DNA of 64,000 nucleotides from a halophilic archaeon SHRA6 (lineage in GTDB: Archaea; Halobacteriota; Halobacteria; Halobacteriales; Haloferacaceae), in contig ML241294.1 of NCBI GenBank assembly GCA_005239175.1, forward strand, positions 445,275 through 509,274, read 5' to 3'. How positions within the stretch are numbered: position 1 is the stretch's first letter; each line of letters begins with the position of its first letter. The notes beneath the pieces are model-generated. The model saw only the letters and a program-made list of their open reading frames with translations. It did not search any database and was not told the origin of the DNA. The translations under genes and the position numbers were made by a program. Shown piece by piece: positions 17,758-25,878 of the stretch.

Positions 17758-18482
17758 CGCTCGCAGTAGAAACCTGGACCACGCTCGGTGCGATCGGGCT
17801 CGCACTTGGGACCGTGCCGCCTGTGTGGTACGCGATCCGCGACACAGACAATCGGCTTTACTACGCGATTTTGGCAGCCATCACGGGTATTGCGGCGATC
17901 GCGTACGGCGTCATGTCGCTTGGCATTGGTGTGATCGACGCACCCGGAGAGACGACCTTCTACATCGCGCGATACGTCGACTGGCTGTTGACAACGCCGC
18001 TTTTGTTGTGGTATCTCGCAATGTTGTGTAAGGCTGGCACCCGGACCTACGCGGTGCTCATCGGGCTGGACGTGCTTGTCATCGCTGCAGGTGCAGGCGC
18101 GATCTTCACGACTGGTCTACTCTCGTGGGGGCTGTTCGCCCTCGGCGGCGTCGCGTTCGTGGCGATCGCGTACCTACTCGTCTATCGGCTCCCGCGGCAG
18201 TCGTCGTTCGCGTCCGATCGCGTCTACGCGCAGTTTTTCAAGCTGCGAAATATCACCGTCGTGCTGTGGGCGCTGTACCCGGTGGTGTGGGTGTTCTCAC
18301 CGGCTGGACTCGGCTGGTTGACGCTCAACACCGAGATGATGACGATCGTCTATCTGGATTTCATCACCAAAGCCGCGTTCGTCGTCATCGCGGTCAACGG
18401 CCGCGCGGCACTCGACGATCTCGCATCGGTTGAGCTCACAGCAGGGACGGACGGGGTTGAGTCGGCGATCGGCGCGGACTAG
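17754..18482 (+). CDS. sopII: Sensory rhodopsin II (phoborhodopsin)
   Basis: 242 aa seven-helix retinal protein. Schiff-base Lys206 lies in [11 protein letters not shown]; the counterion pair is Arg73 and Asp76 in [15 protein letters not shown]. The SRII-type signalling residues are kept: Thr205 before the lysine, Tyr175 in helix F (ALYPVVW) and Tyr200 facing the transducer. The cytoplasmic proton-donor position is Tyr87, so it should not pump efficiently. It is translationally coupled to htrII by a 4-bp overlap. Function: photophobic response to blue-green light. Retinal could derive from the carotenoid pathway, whose genes lie at 59086-63756. Confidence 0.93.
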   Translation: MTLAVETWTTLGAIGLALGTVPPVWYAIRDTDNRLYYAILAAITGIAAIAYGVMSLGIGVIDAPGETTFYIARYVDWLLTTPLLLWYLAMLCKAGTRTYAVLIGLDVLVIAAGAGAIFTTGLLSWGLFALGGVAFVAIAYLLVYRLPRQSSFASDRVYAQFFKLRNITVVLWALYPVVWVFSPAGLGWLTLNTEMMTIVYLDFITKAAFVVIAVNGRAALDDLASVELTAGTDGVESAIGAD

Positions 18483-18506
18483 CGGGACTGCTGTCGAGAG
18501 AATCGG

Positions 18507-18893
18507 TTATTCGTCTGGCATCGTGTACGCGCCAAAATCCTCGACAGTCCCCACGGGTGGCGCTCCGAACAGGAGCCACGTTTGTGATATGTCCGTACGC
18601 TCGTTGCGAACGCTCCGGATCCGATCAGGACCGATGCGAACGAGCCCACCTGGGTCGACCTCGTGGATTGAATCTCCGATCTGTACGTGGCCGCCATCGA
18701 GGGCGACATAGACCTCTTCTTGTCGTTCATGTGAATGCGGGGCTGTCGCTTCGCCAGGCGCGAGCGTTATCGCGTTTATCCGGTGTTCAGTACAGCCCAG
18801 CCGTTGGGTGAGTTTTCGATGAAACAGTCCAGATTCCGGGAACGGTTCCTGATCGACGTCCGCAAGATCGACGATCGCAAAGTCCTCAGTCAT
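18507..18893 (-). CDS. Cupin-domain protein
   Basis: 128 aa from the ATG at 18893. Cupin motif 1 is APHSHERQEEVYVALDGG (metal ligands His, His, Glu), and motif 2 is the region around GGLVRIGPDRIRSVRN, which lacks the usual second His. Single-domain small cupins bind metals or small ligands; the specific role is unknown. It converges with sopII (24 bp between stops), so no operon link to phototaxis is implied. Confidence 0.8.
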   Translation of the reverse strand: MTEDFAIVDLADVDQEPFPESGLFHRKLTQRLGCTEHRINAITLAPGEATAPHSHERQEEVYVALDGGHVQIGDSIHEVDPGGLVRIGPDRIRSVRNERTDISQTWLLFGAPPVGTVEDFGAYTMPDE

Positions 18894-18945
18894 CGCTCCT
18901 GATTCGATGAGCACAGAGAATAAAGATGGCTCCTCAGCGTCCAGC

Positions 18946-18997
18946 TAGTGATGGACGTCCTGCGTCTCACATAGTGATGTGCGTCCTGCGTCTCACA
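18946..18997. repeat. Two tandem 26-bp units
   Basis: Units 18946-18971 and 18972-18997 differ at two positions near their centre (GGACG versus GTGCG context). The second copy contains the stop codon of the HAD gene (18993-18995). Confidence 0.85.
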
Positions 18998-19637
18998 GCG
19001 AGAGTTCATCAAACGATTCGAGCCGATAATCACCGAGGACACATCGCCCTCGCCTCTGGGGACCATGGCGCTCGACGTGGATGCCATCGAGGCCAGCGTT
19101 CCACGCCGCACCGACATCGCTTTCAGCATCACCCGCGAGCACGCCCGAATCGGCGGCTGACACACCCAGTTCGTCCATCGCAGCGCGGACGGGGGTCGGA
19201 TCGGGCTTCCAGCCGAGTTCCTCGGTACAACAGACGATCGTATCGACGCGCTCGCGAAGGCCGAGCGTGTCAACAACCGGCGCTGCGAGGAACTCTTGAC
19301 AGTGGGTGACGATCCCAATCGGGGTGTCGATCAATGACAGTAACGCGTCCGCGTCGTCGTGCAGAAACGTCGCGTCCGCCCGCGCCTGTGGATCCTCGAT
19401 CGCGTGGAACGCGGGCCAGAAGGCCGCCGGATCAATTCCCCACGATCGAAGCACCGCATTTCGAGGGCCACCGAGGCCGTGCCACAGCACCTCAGCTTCC
19501 CGGTCGCTGAAAGGGCGATCGAGGCGCTCGCCGACGCGATCGAATACCTCGCGAGTGTAGGCAGGGTCGACGTCGACGAGCGTCCCGTCGAGGTCGAACA
19601 GCCAAAAGTCGTACCCGGTCACCGTTCGTCGTTGCAC
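18993..19637 (-). CDS. HAD hydrolase, phosphoglycolate phosphatase-like
   Basis: 214 aa. Motif I is FWLFDLDGTLVD, motif II IGIVTHCQE, motif III Lys in GWKPDPTPV, motif IV LAGDAESDVGAAWNAG. The long helical cap contains VLWHGLGGPRNAVL. Substrate unknown; phosphoglycolate or sugar phosphates are typical of this subgroup. Its start overlaps the end of the pterin dehydratase gene by 19 bp on the same strand, so the two are probably translated from one mRNA. The stop codon lies within a 26-bp tandem duplication. Confidence 0.87.
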   Translation of the reverse strand: MQRRTVTGYDFWLFDLDGTLVDVDPAYTREVFDRVGERLDRPFSDREAEVLWHGLGGPRNAVLRSWGIDPAAFWPAFHAIEDPQARADATFLHDDADALLSLIDTPIGIVTHCQEFLAAPVVDTLGLRERVDTIVCCTEELGWKPDPTPVRAAMDELGVSAADSGVLAGDAESDVGAAWNAGLDGIHVERHGPQRRGRCVLGDYRLESFDELSL

Positions 19638-19891
19638 AGCTCCGCGAGTTTGATGTCGTCGTCGGTGATGCCGCCCGCTTCGTGGCTGGTAAAGCGAACC
19701 TCGACAGTCTTGTACCCGATGATGATCTCGGGGTGGTGGAACTCCTCTTCGGCGAGCTCGCCGACCGTCCCCGCAAAGCTCACACCGTCGAGATAGTCGT
19801 CGAACTCGTACGTCCGGACAATCTCGTCACCGTCGCGGTCCCAGCCGTGCGGTAGCGCCGCGTCGATCTCCTCATCAGATAGCAGTGACAT
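19619..19891 (-). CDS. 4a-hydroxytetrahydrobiopterin dehydratase (PCD/DCoH)
   Basis: 90 aa. The family signature EEEFHHPEIIIGYKTVEVRFTS contains the active-site His pair, and the C-terminal GGITDDDIKLAELCN is typical. The reaction is dehydration of 4a-hydroxy-tetrahydropterins. Haloarchaea often keep this gene without an obvious aromatic hydroxylase, and some PCD-like proteins act in molybdopterin metabolism, so the physiological substrate is uncertain. It overlaps the downstream HAD gene. Confidence 0.9.
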   Translation of the reverse strand: MSLLSDEEIDAALPHGWDRDGDEIVRTYEFDDYLDGVSFAGTVGELAEEEFHHPEIIIGYKTVEVRFTSHEAGGITDDDIKLAELCNDER

Positions 19892-19942
19892 ACACCCACC
19901 TACGCGGGCGAGAAAAATAAGTGTGCGTCATGGAAGTGTCGG

Positions 19943-21283
19943 TTAATCGTCTGAGATTCGTTCGAGAACGTGCTGGGGGATCTGACCTGACCCGACTGGA
20001 CCCTCCGAATCGCTCGCATTCGGCGGCGACATCGGGGGATCGTCGAATCCGGGATCGAATAGCTTCATTGCGGTCTGGATCGTCGTCCAGTCGTCTTCAC
20101 CAGCAGCTTCGCGGAGGCTCTTTGTCGGTGCGGCGAGCAGCTGTCCGACCAGCGCATCGGCGAGGGATTCGACAATCTCTCGCTGTTCGTCGGTGAGATC
20201 GCCGTTTGCCTCGAGTTTCGTGAGCGCCGTTGTCACCTCGCGCGTCTTGACTCGCTCGGCGCCTTCGTACATCGCGCGGATTGCCTCATCGGCCTGTTTG
20301 CGTTTGAAGCTCGCAAGCAGTCGATCGAACTCCTCGTCGATGATCGCCTCGACCGCCTCGGCGGCTGCTTCGCGATCGGATCGCGTTTCCTCGGTCACCG
20401 CTTCCAGTGAGTCGATGTCGTACAGCGACACGCCATCAATGGCGTCAGCTGCCGGTTCGATGTCGTGTGGTTGGGCGATATCGATGCAGACAATCTGGTC
20501 TGTCTCTTTGAGGTCTGCAGTCGAAATCAGGTGCTCGGAGCTATTGGTCGCTGAAATCAACACATCCACCTCTGCGGCTGCCGCCGGAATTGCGTCGAGA
20601 TGGACCGCGCTTGCGTCGACGTCGAGTTCAGCCGCGATGTGCTCGGCGTGTGGAACGGTCCGGTTGGCGATCGTGAGTTGATCGACGCCCGCCGCAGAGA
20701 GCGCCCTTGCGGAGAGCATTCCCATCTCGCCAGCGCCGACAATGAGCGCAGACGACCCGTCGAGATTGATCTCTCGTTGGGCCAACTCCACAGCGGCGCT
20801 CCCGAGTGAAAGCACTCCTTGATTGATCTCTGTTTTCGTCCGTGCGGTTTCGCCGACGTGGATTGCCTTCGTGAGCGTTTCGTCGAGCACGGTGGCAATC
20901 CCACCGGCCGCACGGGACTCTTCGATCGCGGTTTTGAACTGGCCGATGATCTGGTCCTCGCCGAGCACGAGCGACTCCAACCCGGCGGCGACACGCATCA
21001 GATGCCGGATGCTCTCCTCGTGAGACAGCCAGGTTACCGCGCCCGAGCGAACGTGGCTGACGCGATCGGAGAGGACCGATCGGCCATCCGCCGCGCTGTC
21101 GGCGACGACGTACGCTTCCGCGCGGTTACACGTCTGGATCGCAAACGCCTCGCTGACGCGGCGATCGGCGAGTAGCTCGGAGACGACCGCACGAACACTG
21201 TCACCACTGGCGGCGTCGATCTCCTCGACGCGCGCGTTCACGTGTGAAACGCTTACCCCGGTGATGATGCCTGTCTGGAACAT
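19943..21283 (-). CDS. hemA: Glutamyl-tRNA reductase
   Basis: 446 aa. Catalytic Cys52 is in IQTCNRAEAYV; GEDQIIGQFKTAIEESRAAG and the NADPH-binding ALIVGAGEMG are clear, followed by the C-terminal dimerisation helices. It reduces Glu-tRNA(Glu) to glutamate-1-semialdehyde, the first committed step of tetrapyrrole synthesis. The start codon overlaps the stop of the precorrin-2 dehydrogenase gene (TAATG). Third gene of a three-gene heme operon. Confidence 0.95.
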   Translation of the reverse strand: MFQTGIITGVSVSHVNARVEEIDAASGDSVRAVVSELLADRRVSEAFAIQTCNRAEAYVVADSAADGRSVLSDRVSHVRSGAVTWLSHEESIRHLMRVAAGLESLVLGEDQIIGQFKTAIEESRAAGGIATVLDETLTKAIHVGETARTKTEINQGVLSLGSAAVELAQREINLDGSSALIVGAGEMGMLSARALSAAGVDQLTIANRTVPHAEHIAAELDVDASAVHLDAIPAAAAEVDVLISATNSSEHLISTADLKETDQIVCIDIAQPHDIEPAADAIDGVSLYDIDSLEAVTEETRSDREAAAEAVEAIIDEEFDRLLASFKRKQADEAIRAMYEGAERVKTREVTTALTKLEANGDLTDEQREIVESLADALVGQLLAAPTKSLREAAGEDDWTTIQTAMKLFDPGFDDPPMSPPNASDSEGPVGSGQIPQHVLERISDD

Positions 21284-21969
21284 TATGTGTCACCCACAAC
21301 CTCGTCAATGACGCGTTCGGCTTCTTGTTCGCCCTTCGAATCACCCGTATGTAAAGCCTTCCAAACCGCGTCGGATCGGACGACCGCCCTGATCGCCGCC
21401 CGGCGATCCGACGGCGAGAGCCCCCGATCACGCAGCGAATGCCTGAGTTCGCCGGAGAGTTCGGCCATCGCACCCGCGCCGTCGATCTCGGCGTCGATCC
21501 GCTCGCGAAGGTGTTTCGCTAGCGCCGGACTCTGCGCCCCAGTGGAGATCGCAACCGAGACCGGACCGTCGGTGACGGTTGCTGGAACGGTGACGCTTCC
21601 CGGGTCGCGGCCCCCCGATCGGACTGCGTTGTTTCTGAGCACGCCCCTGTCGCGGGCTGCGTCAACCGCGGCCGCGTTCACCGCGTCGTTATCGGTCGCA
21701 ATCACGACGAGCGCAGGCTCGAGGCGATCGAGCCACGCTTCGATATCTGCGGGAGACGGCGCAGCGCGGACTAGCTCGATCGAGCCGCGGTCGTTGCCGT
21801 CGTCCACAACGCGATCGTCGTCGACACTGTCGAAGCGATCGTCGAATTGAGGACTGACAACGACGACTTCGGCTTCAGCGGCAAAGCGACGGGCTTTCCG
21901 ATAGCCGACGCTCCCGCCGCCGAATACAAGCACCGTTTCGTCTTCGAAGTCGTGATAGAGCGGTATCAT
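21283..21969 (-). CDS. Precorrin-2 dehydrogenase/sirohydrochlorin ferrochelatase
   Basis: 228 aa from MIPLYHDFEDETVLVFGGGSVG. An N-terminal Rossmann NAD-binding domain (VFGGGSVGYRKARRF) is followed by ALVVIATDNDAVNAAA and VPATVTDGPVSVAISTGAQSPALAKHLRERI, the CysG/Met8p-type pattern. It oxidises precorrin-2 to sirohydrochlorin and possibly inserts iron to form siroheme. In archaea siroheme feeds the alternative heme pathway, whose decarboxylase is the gene 17 bp upstream. Overlaps hemA by 1 bp. Confidence 0.92.
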   Translation of the reverse strand: MIPLYHDFEDETVLVFGGGSVGYRKARRFAAEAEVVVVSPQFDDRFDSVDDDRVVDDGNDRGSIELVRAAPSPADIEAWLDRLEPALVVIATDNDAVNAAAVDAARDRGVLRNNAVRSGGRDPGSVTVPATVTDGPVSVAISTGAQSPALAKHLRERIDAEIDGAGAMAELSGELRHSLRDRGLSPSDRRAAIRAVVRSDAVWKALHTGDSKGEQEAERVIDEVVGDT

Positions 21970-21986
21970 TTCACCCGTTGGATCGG

Positions 21987-23048
21987 TTACTCCGTGTTCG
22001 CCTCGGCCCGTTCGGCGAGCCTGATTCCGGTCTTTTTCAAGATCCGGGTCGAGAACAGTGTGTCCCATGACTTGGGTGTTACGTCCCAATTCTCGTCCAT
22101 GATATCACGAACGTGTTCGATTCGGCGCTGACTCTCGGCCTCGCTTCGGCCGTGTGTCATTGCAAAGAAGTTGTACGGCCACACGCCCTCGTGGCGTGGC
22201 CGTTGATAACAGTGGGTCACGAAGTCCAACGAGGCGACTGCAGGACCAACTTCGTCGATCTGGTCGTCAGGAACATTCCAGACGGTCATTCCGTTTTCGG
22301 TATAGCCGAGCGCGTAGTGGTTTGGCACCACACCGACGCGTCTGATCTTCCCCTCGGCATTGAATCGCGCAATCGTCTCACGGACCCACGCCGGATCGGC
22401 GTCGATCGCCGCCGCAACGTCCGCGTAAGGCGTCTCTGTCAACGGGAGGCCGCCCTGAATCTCGAGGACGAGGTCGCGTTCTGCCGGCGTGAGCGTCGTC
22501 CGGTCTGACGGCGTCACGGAGGGACCAAGATCGGTTAAATCGAAGTCCCCGTCAGGAATTGGGCCATCTAAGAGAAACTTGGCCTCAACGCGAAACTCCT
22601 GTTGTTTCGGGAGGTTGTAGGTTGCTTGACCGGTTTCGGCCTCGATTTCTTCGAGGACAGTTTCGATACGATCCTCGTCGGCGACCGAGATGACGAACCA
22701 CATGTTGAGATGTGGATGTTCTCGCTCGTAGTTGTGGGCGACCTCGCGGAAGCTGTTAACGGCTTCGGCTACCTCGTCGAAGCGCTCTGGCGGGGCGTGC
22801 ATCGCAACGAGTGAGGCGTTCCCGCCGATCTCCTGGGCGTTGACGAGCGCGCCAAATCGCGAGAGCACCCCTTCCTCGTCGAGGTGACGGATCCGATCGA
22901 GGAGCGTGGGGCCGTCAAGAGCAAGCCCGCGTTCGGAAAGCGCCGACGCGGTCGCGTCGAACGGTCGCTCGACGACCGGAAACCCGCCCTGTAGGGCGTT
23001 TATGATACCCTTATCTGTCGCCGAGAGATCCGCGTCGATTCGCTGCAT
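21987..23048 (-). CDS. ahbAB: Siroheme decarboxylase, fused AhbA-AhbB
   Basis: 353 aa from MQRIDADLSATDKGII. Two Lrp/AsnC-like halves are fused: residues about 1-170 (winged helix, then HNYEREHPHLNMWFVISV) and about 190-350 (second winged helix, then THCYQRPRHEGVWPYNFFAM with the conserved His/Tyr/Arg signature). AhbA and AhbB convert siroheme to didecarboxysiroheme on the siroheme-dependent heme route. Operon context with precorrin-2 dehydrogenase and HemA supports this strongly over a transcription regulator. A 60-residue upstream extension of the frame is not protein-like. Confidence 0.9.
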   Translation of the reverse strand: MQRIDADLSATDKGIINALQGGFPVVERPFDATASALSERGLALDGPTLLDRIRHLDEEGVLSRFGALVNAQEIGGNASLVAMHAPPERFDEVAEAVNSFREVAHNYEREHPHLNMWFVISVADEDRIETVLEEIEAETGQATYNLPKQQEFRVEAKFLLDGPIPDGDFDLTDLGPSVTPSDRTTLTPAERDLVLEIQGGLPLTETPYADVAAAIDADPAWVRETIARFNAEGKIRRVGVVPNHYALGYTENGMTVWNVPDDQIDEVGPAVASLDFVTHCYQRPRHEGVWPYNFFAMTHGRSEAESQRRIEHVRDIMDENWDVTPKSWDTLFSTRILKKTGIRLAERAEANTE

Positions 23049-23176
23049 ACTGGTGTTCAGGGCTACGGAGGAATAAGGCTCTCGGAGCGACAAAATCGAC
23101 CGCATGCGACGTGGTATGGCGGCCAGCGATCGCCACGACGCAAGACTCTTGATCCCGCTCGCGGAGGTACACGTGT

Positions 23177-23854
23177 ATGGTCTCGATCGCACGCCGGCAA
23201 CTCCTGTCGGTGCTCGCTGGTTCATCACTCGCTGCGATCGGCGGGTGCACCAACCCTCAAAGCGACGACACGCCAGATACCGAGCCTACAACCGACCCAG
23301 ACGGCTGTGACTCGCCGTCGATCATCACAGAAGGAATCGATCCAGACGAAGGCTTTCCGTTCGCACGAGTGGTGAGCGATCCCGTCGAGACTGACACGTT
23401 TGCGATCGACGCGGAAGTGACGCGGGCGTTCAGAGAAGATCGGCCCGCGCTGGTGGTCGTCCAGTACCGAAACAAGCGGCCAGAGACGTACACCTTCGAG
23501 GGCGGACTGACACCACCATACAGTGTCTACAAAGGTCGTCACGAGGCAATCGATGACACGGGACTCGTCGCCATCCCGGAGGTCGATCGCGATCTCGAGG
23601 CCGCACTCCCCAATGACCCGGATGAGGGCTGCTGGCAGCTGCGAGAGCCGATCGAGATCGAACCTGTCGAAACGGTCACGAAGCTCGACGAATGTGATAC
23701 GATTACACGGACCTATCGGCTCTACGCCGACGCCAGCACAGACACCGAAACCGAACAGTGTCTGGTACCGGGACGGTATGTCTTCGAAGAGCGTGTGTAC
23801 AGTGAGGATCAGCAATGGGCGCTCGAAATTGAGCTCACTGCCGAAAGCGAATAG
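23177..23854 (+). CDS. Predicted Tat lipoprotein
   Basis: 225 aa. The N-terminus has a twin-arginine (ARRQLLSVLAGSS) and a lipobox-like LAAIGGCTN, so it is probably exported by Tat and lipid-anchored at Cys24, the usual haloarchaeal route. The mature part starts with an Asp/Thr/Pro-rich linker, then a beta-rich domain that begins near TFAIDAEVTRAFREDRPALVVVQYRN. It is followed with no gap (TAG then ATG) by crcB. Function unknown. Confidence 0.75.
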   Translation: MVSIARRQLLSVLAGSSLAAIGGCTNPQSDDTPDTEPTTDPDGCDSPSIITEGIDPDEGFPFARVVSDPVETDTFAIDAEVTRAFREDRPALVVVQYRNKRPETYTFEGGLTPPYSVYKGRHEAIDDTGLVAIPEVDRDLEAALPNDPDEGCWQLREPIEIEPVETVTKLDECDTITRTYRLYADASTDTETEQCLVPGRYVFEERVYSEDQQWALEIELTAESE

Positions 23855-24262
23855 ATGGTCGAGAGTCACCCCCTCGAGCGGGTTGAACCGGTCCTGTTGA
23901 TCGCGATCGGCGGCTTTGCCGGCGCGAACGCGCGGTTTGGGATCGACACGATCATCGCAGGCGATCTGCTTGCGACGTTTCTCGCAAATGTGCTCGGGAG
24001 CTTCGCTCTCGGAGTACTGGTGTACGACTCGCTCTCGCGGGGCGTGGTTGGATCGAACGCACGATTGGTGTTCGGGACAGGCTTTCTGTCGTCGTTCACC
24101 ACCTACAGCACCTTCGTTCTCGGAACGGTAACCCATCCAGAGATGGCTCTCGTCTACGTTGTCGGGAGCTACGGCTGTGGATTCGGCGCCGTCTTCGTGG
24201 CGCGAGAAACCGTTAGTTGGATAGATCAACGTGCGTCCAAAGGGCACATCGGAGGGAACTGA
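23855..24262 (+). CDS. crcB1: Fluoride exporter CrcB/Fluc subunit 1
   Basis: 135 aa with four membrane helices. Fluc motifs GGFAGANARFG, ANVLGSFALG (pore Asn) and TGFLSSFTTYSTF (the Phe/Thr-Tyr-Ser line of the fluoride path) are all present. Fluc channels are dual-topology dimers that let fluoride leave the cytoplasm. It overlaps the next crcB by 1 bp (TGATG), so the two subunits probably form a heterodimer. No fluoride riboswitch structure was recognised upstream. Confidence 0.92.
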   Translation: MVESHPLERVEPVLLIAIGGFAGANARFGIDTIIAGDLLATFLANVLGSFALGVLVYDSLSRGVVGSNARLVFGTGFLSSFTTYSTFVLGTVTHPEMALVYVVGSYGCGFGAVFVARETVSWIDQRASKGHIGGN

Positions 24263-24606
24263 TGGAGCCAGCGTTTCTCGTCGGTACCGGCGGGGCGATT
24301 GGGGCGGTCGCTCGCTACGCTGTCGGCCAACGCATTGGGACCGCGGAGTTTCCGCTGGCAACGCTCGTCGTAAACGTCCTCGGGAGTTTCGTGCTCGGAG
24401 CGATCACCGCGGCGGGAGCCGGAAGCGACGTGGTCCTGTTTGTCGGCACCGGCGCGTGCGGCTCGTTCACCACGTATTCGTCGTTCAGCGTCCAGACGGT
24501 GCTCCTGTTCGAAGAGGGCAACCGCGGCGCAGCTATCGCAAACGCGATCGGCAATCTCACGCTCAGCGCAGGGGCGATCGGAGTGGCGTGGCTGCTCGTT
24601 GGCTGA
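24262..24606 (+). CDS. crcB2: Fluoride exporter CrcB/Fluc subunit 2
   Basis: 114 aa from the ATG at 24262; shorter and lacking the N-terminal extension of its partner. Motifs GGAIGAVARYAVG, VNVLGSFVLGA and TGACGSFTTYSSF match Fluc. Adjacent paired paralogs of unequal length are the usual heterodimeric arrangement with opposite membrane orientation. The stop is 20 bp from the left end of the inverted-repeat cassette A. Confidence 0.92.
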   Translation: MEPAFLVGTGGAIGAVARYAVGQRIGTAEFPLATLVVNVLGSFVLGAITAAGAGSDVVLFVGTGACGSFTTYSSFSVQTVLLFEEGNRGAAIANAIGNLTLSAGAIGVAWLLVG

Positions 24607-24666
24607 GTAGTGTGTACGGTGTGTAGGCTCTGTTGAAATCCTCAATCAGTGATATGTTTTAACGGT

Positions 24667-24697
24667 CGTGCTGAATATAGAGGTTAGATTCAGCACG
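24667..24697. repeat. Subterminal hairpin of cassette A
   Basis: CGTGCTGAAT and ATTCAGCACG form a perfect 10-bp stem with an 11-nt loop, about 41 bp inside the left terminal repeat. A related stem occurs in the right arm of cassette B at 55095-55120. Confidence 0.8.
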
Positions 24698-24831
24698 ATC
24701 GCAGTGTTCGTTTCACGTTGAAAAAGTTGGACACACGCTCACTACGCCTGCGAATTTTTGCAGAATTAAATTACGCTGGCCGAGTTGTATAACCCCCCGT
24801 TGTTACAATGCTCGCATACGATTTGTGAACC

Positions 24832-25878
24832 ATGGATATCCAGTTTGCTGTCTCACGAGCAAAACCCGCTATTCGCATCTTTAGTGAAAAGAACGTAACA
24901 TTTCTCGCCGGCAGTATTGCATACAGCGCGTTCATCTCACTTGTTCCACTAGTCATGTTCTTCCTCCTTGGGGTCTCTGTGTTCGGTGCGCCCGAACTAC
25001 AGCAGCAGATAATCGAGGTGGCGACCGACAGCGTCTCTCCATCGGTCGGCGGCGTTATGGAGGTGATGATCGAAGAGCAACGTGACGCCGGCCCAAGCTC
25101 GACGATCAGTGCCACTCTCATCGGGGTTTTCACTCTTGTCTGGGGGGCGATTAAGGTATTCCGTGGGCTCGATACAGCCTTCTCTGAGATCTATGAGACA
25201 ACCGATCAGGGGTCGTTCCTCGGGCAGATCAAAAAGAGCCTTGTAGTACTTTTCACCCTCACGCTGGGCGTCATCGCGATGGTCGGCACGACTATCTTCG
25301 TCGCATTCTTCTCGTCAGTCCCCTTCATTGGGCTCTTGGCCTCTCTGCTACTGATCGTCGGTCTCTGTGGTGTGTTTTTCCCAATGTACTACCTGTTTCC
25401 AAACATCGACGTGTCGCCACGGGAAGTGCTTTCAGGGACGATCGTCGGGGCCGTCGGTTGGGCGATCCTACAAGTGCTTTTTCAGGTGTACGTCTCTCTG
25501 AGCGGCAGCGGGGGCGGGAGTCTCATCGCAAGTATCCTCCTGTTGGTCACCTGGCTGTACTTCAGCGCTGTCGTATTGTTGCTCGGGGCTGCGGTCAACG
25601 CTGTTGGCCATGCCGACGCAACCGCCGACGAGCGGGAGGAGTCTTCCGTATTGGATACTGAGATGACCCGCGGCGAGGCAGCGACGTATCTCCGGCGGCT
25701 TCGTGAGGACCTCACCGGCCGATTCGAAGGAATGCGGCCAACAAGTAAGGGAACCGTCGTCGAACGCAACCCTCCGAGAGGCGCCATCTCCATCACAGAA
25801 TGGGCCCGAGAAACCGAGGACGGAAAAACTCACGAGGTCCAGTTGGAGTGGGACGCAGACAGCAACAGCGAGGACTGA
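24832..25878 (+). CDS. YihY/BrkB-family membrane protein
   Basis: 348 aa. Residues about 1-270 contain six hydrophobic segments with the YihY signature FLAGSIAYSAFISLVPLVMF near the N-terminus and LLVTWLYFSAVVLLLGAAVN near the last helix. The C-terminal about 80 residues are hydrophilic. Family function is unsettled; it was once called ribonuclease BN in error, and some members are putative permeases. It is the sole gene between the inverted repeats of cassette A, and its reading frame is intact. Confidence 0.85.
   Translation: MDIQFAVSRAKPAIRIFSEKNVTFLAGSIAYSAFISLVPLVMFFLLGVSVFGAPELQQQIIEVATDSVSPSVGGVMEVMIEEQRDAGPSSTISATLIGVFTLVWGAIKVFRGLDTAFSEIYETTDQGSFLGQIKKSLVVLFTLTLGVIAMVGTTIFVAFFSSVPFIGLLASLLLIVGLCGVFFPMYYLFPNIDVSPREVLSGTIVGAVGWAILQVLFQVYVSLSGSGGGSLIASILLLVTWLYFSAVVLLLGAAVNAVGHADATADEREESSVLDTEMTRGEAATYLRRLREDLTGRFEGMRPTSKGTVVERNPPRGAISITEWARETEDGKTHEVQLEWDADSNSED

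Noticed and set aside
21987-23048. Lrp/AsnC transcription regulator
   Set aside because: Both halves have the siroheme decarboxylase signatures, and the gene is in an operon with two tetrapyrrole enzymes.
23525-24361. Large minus-strand frames across the lipoprotein and crcB genes
   Set aside because: They oppose clearly recognisable CrcB proteins and show no motifs.
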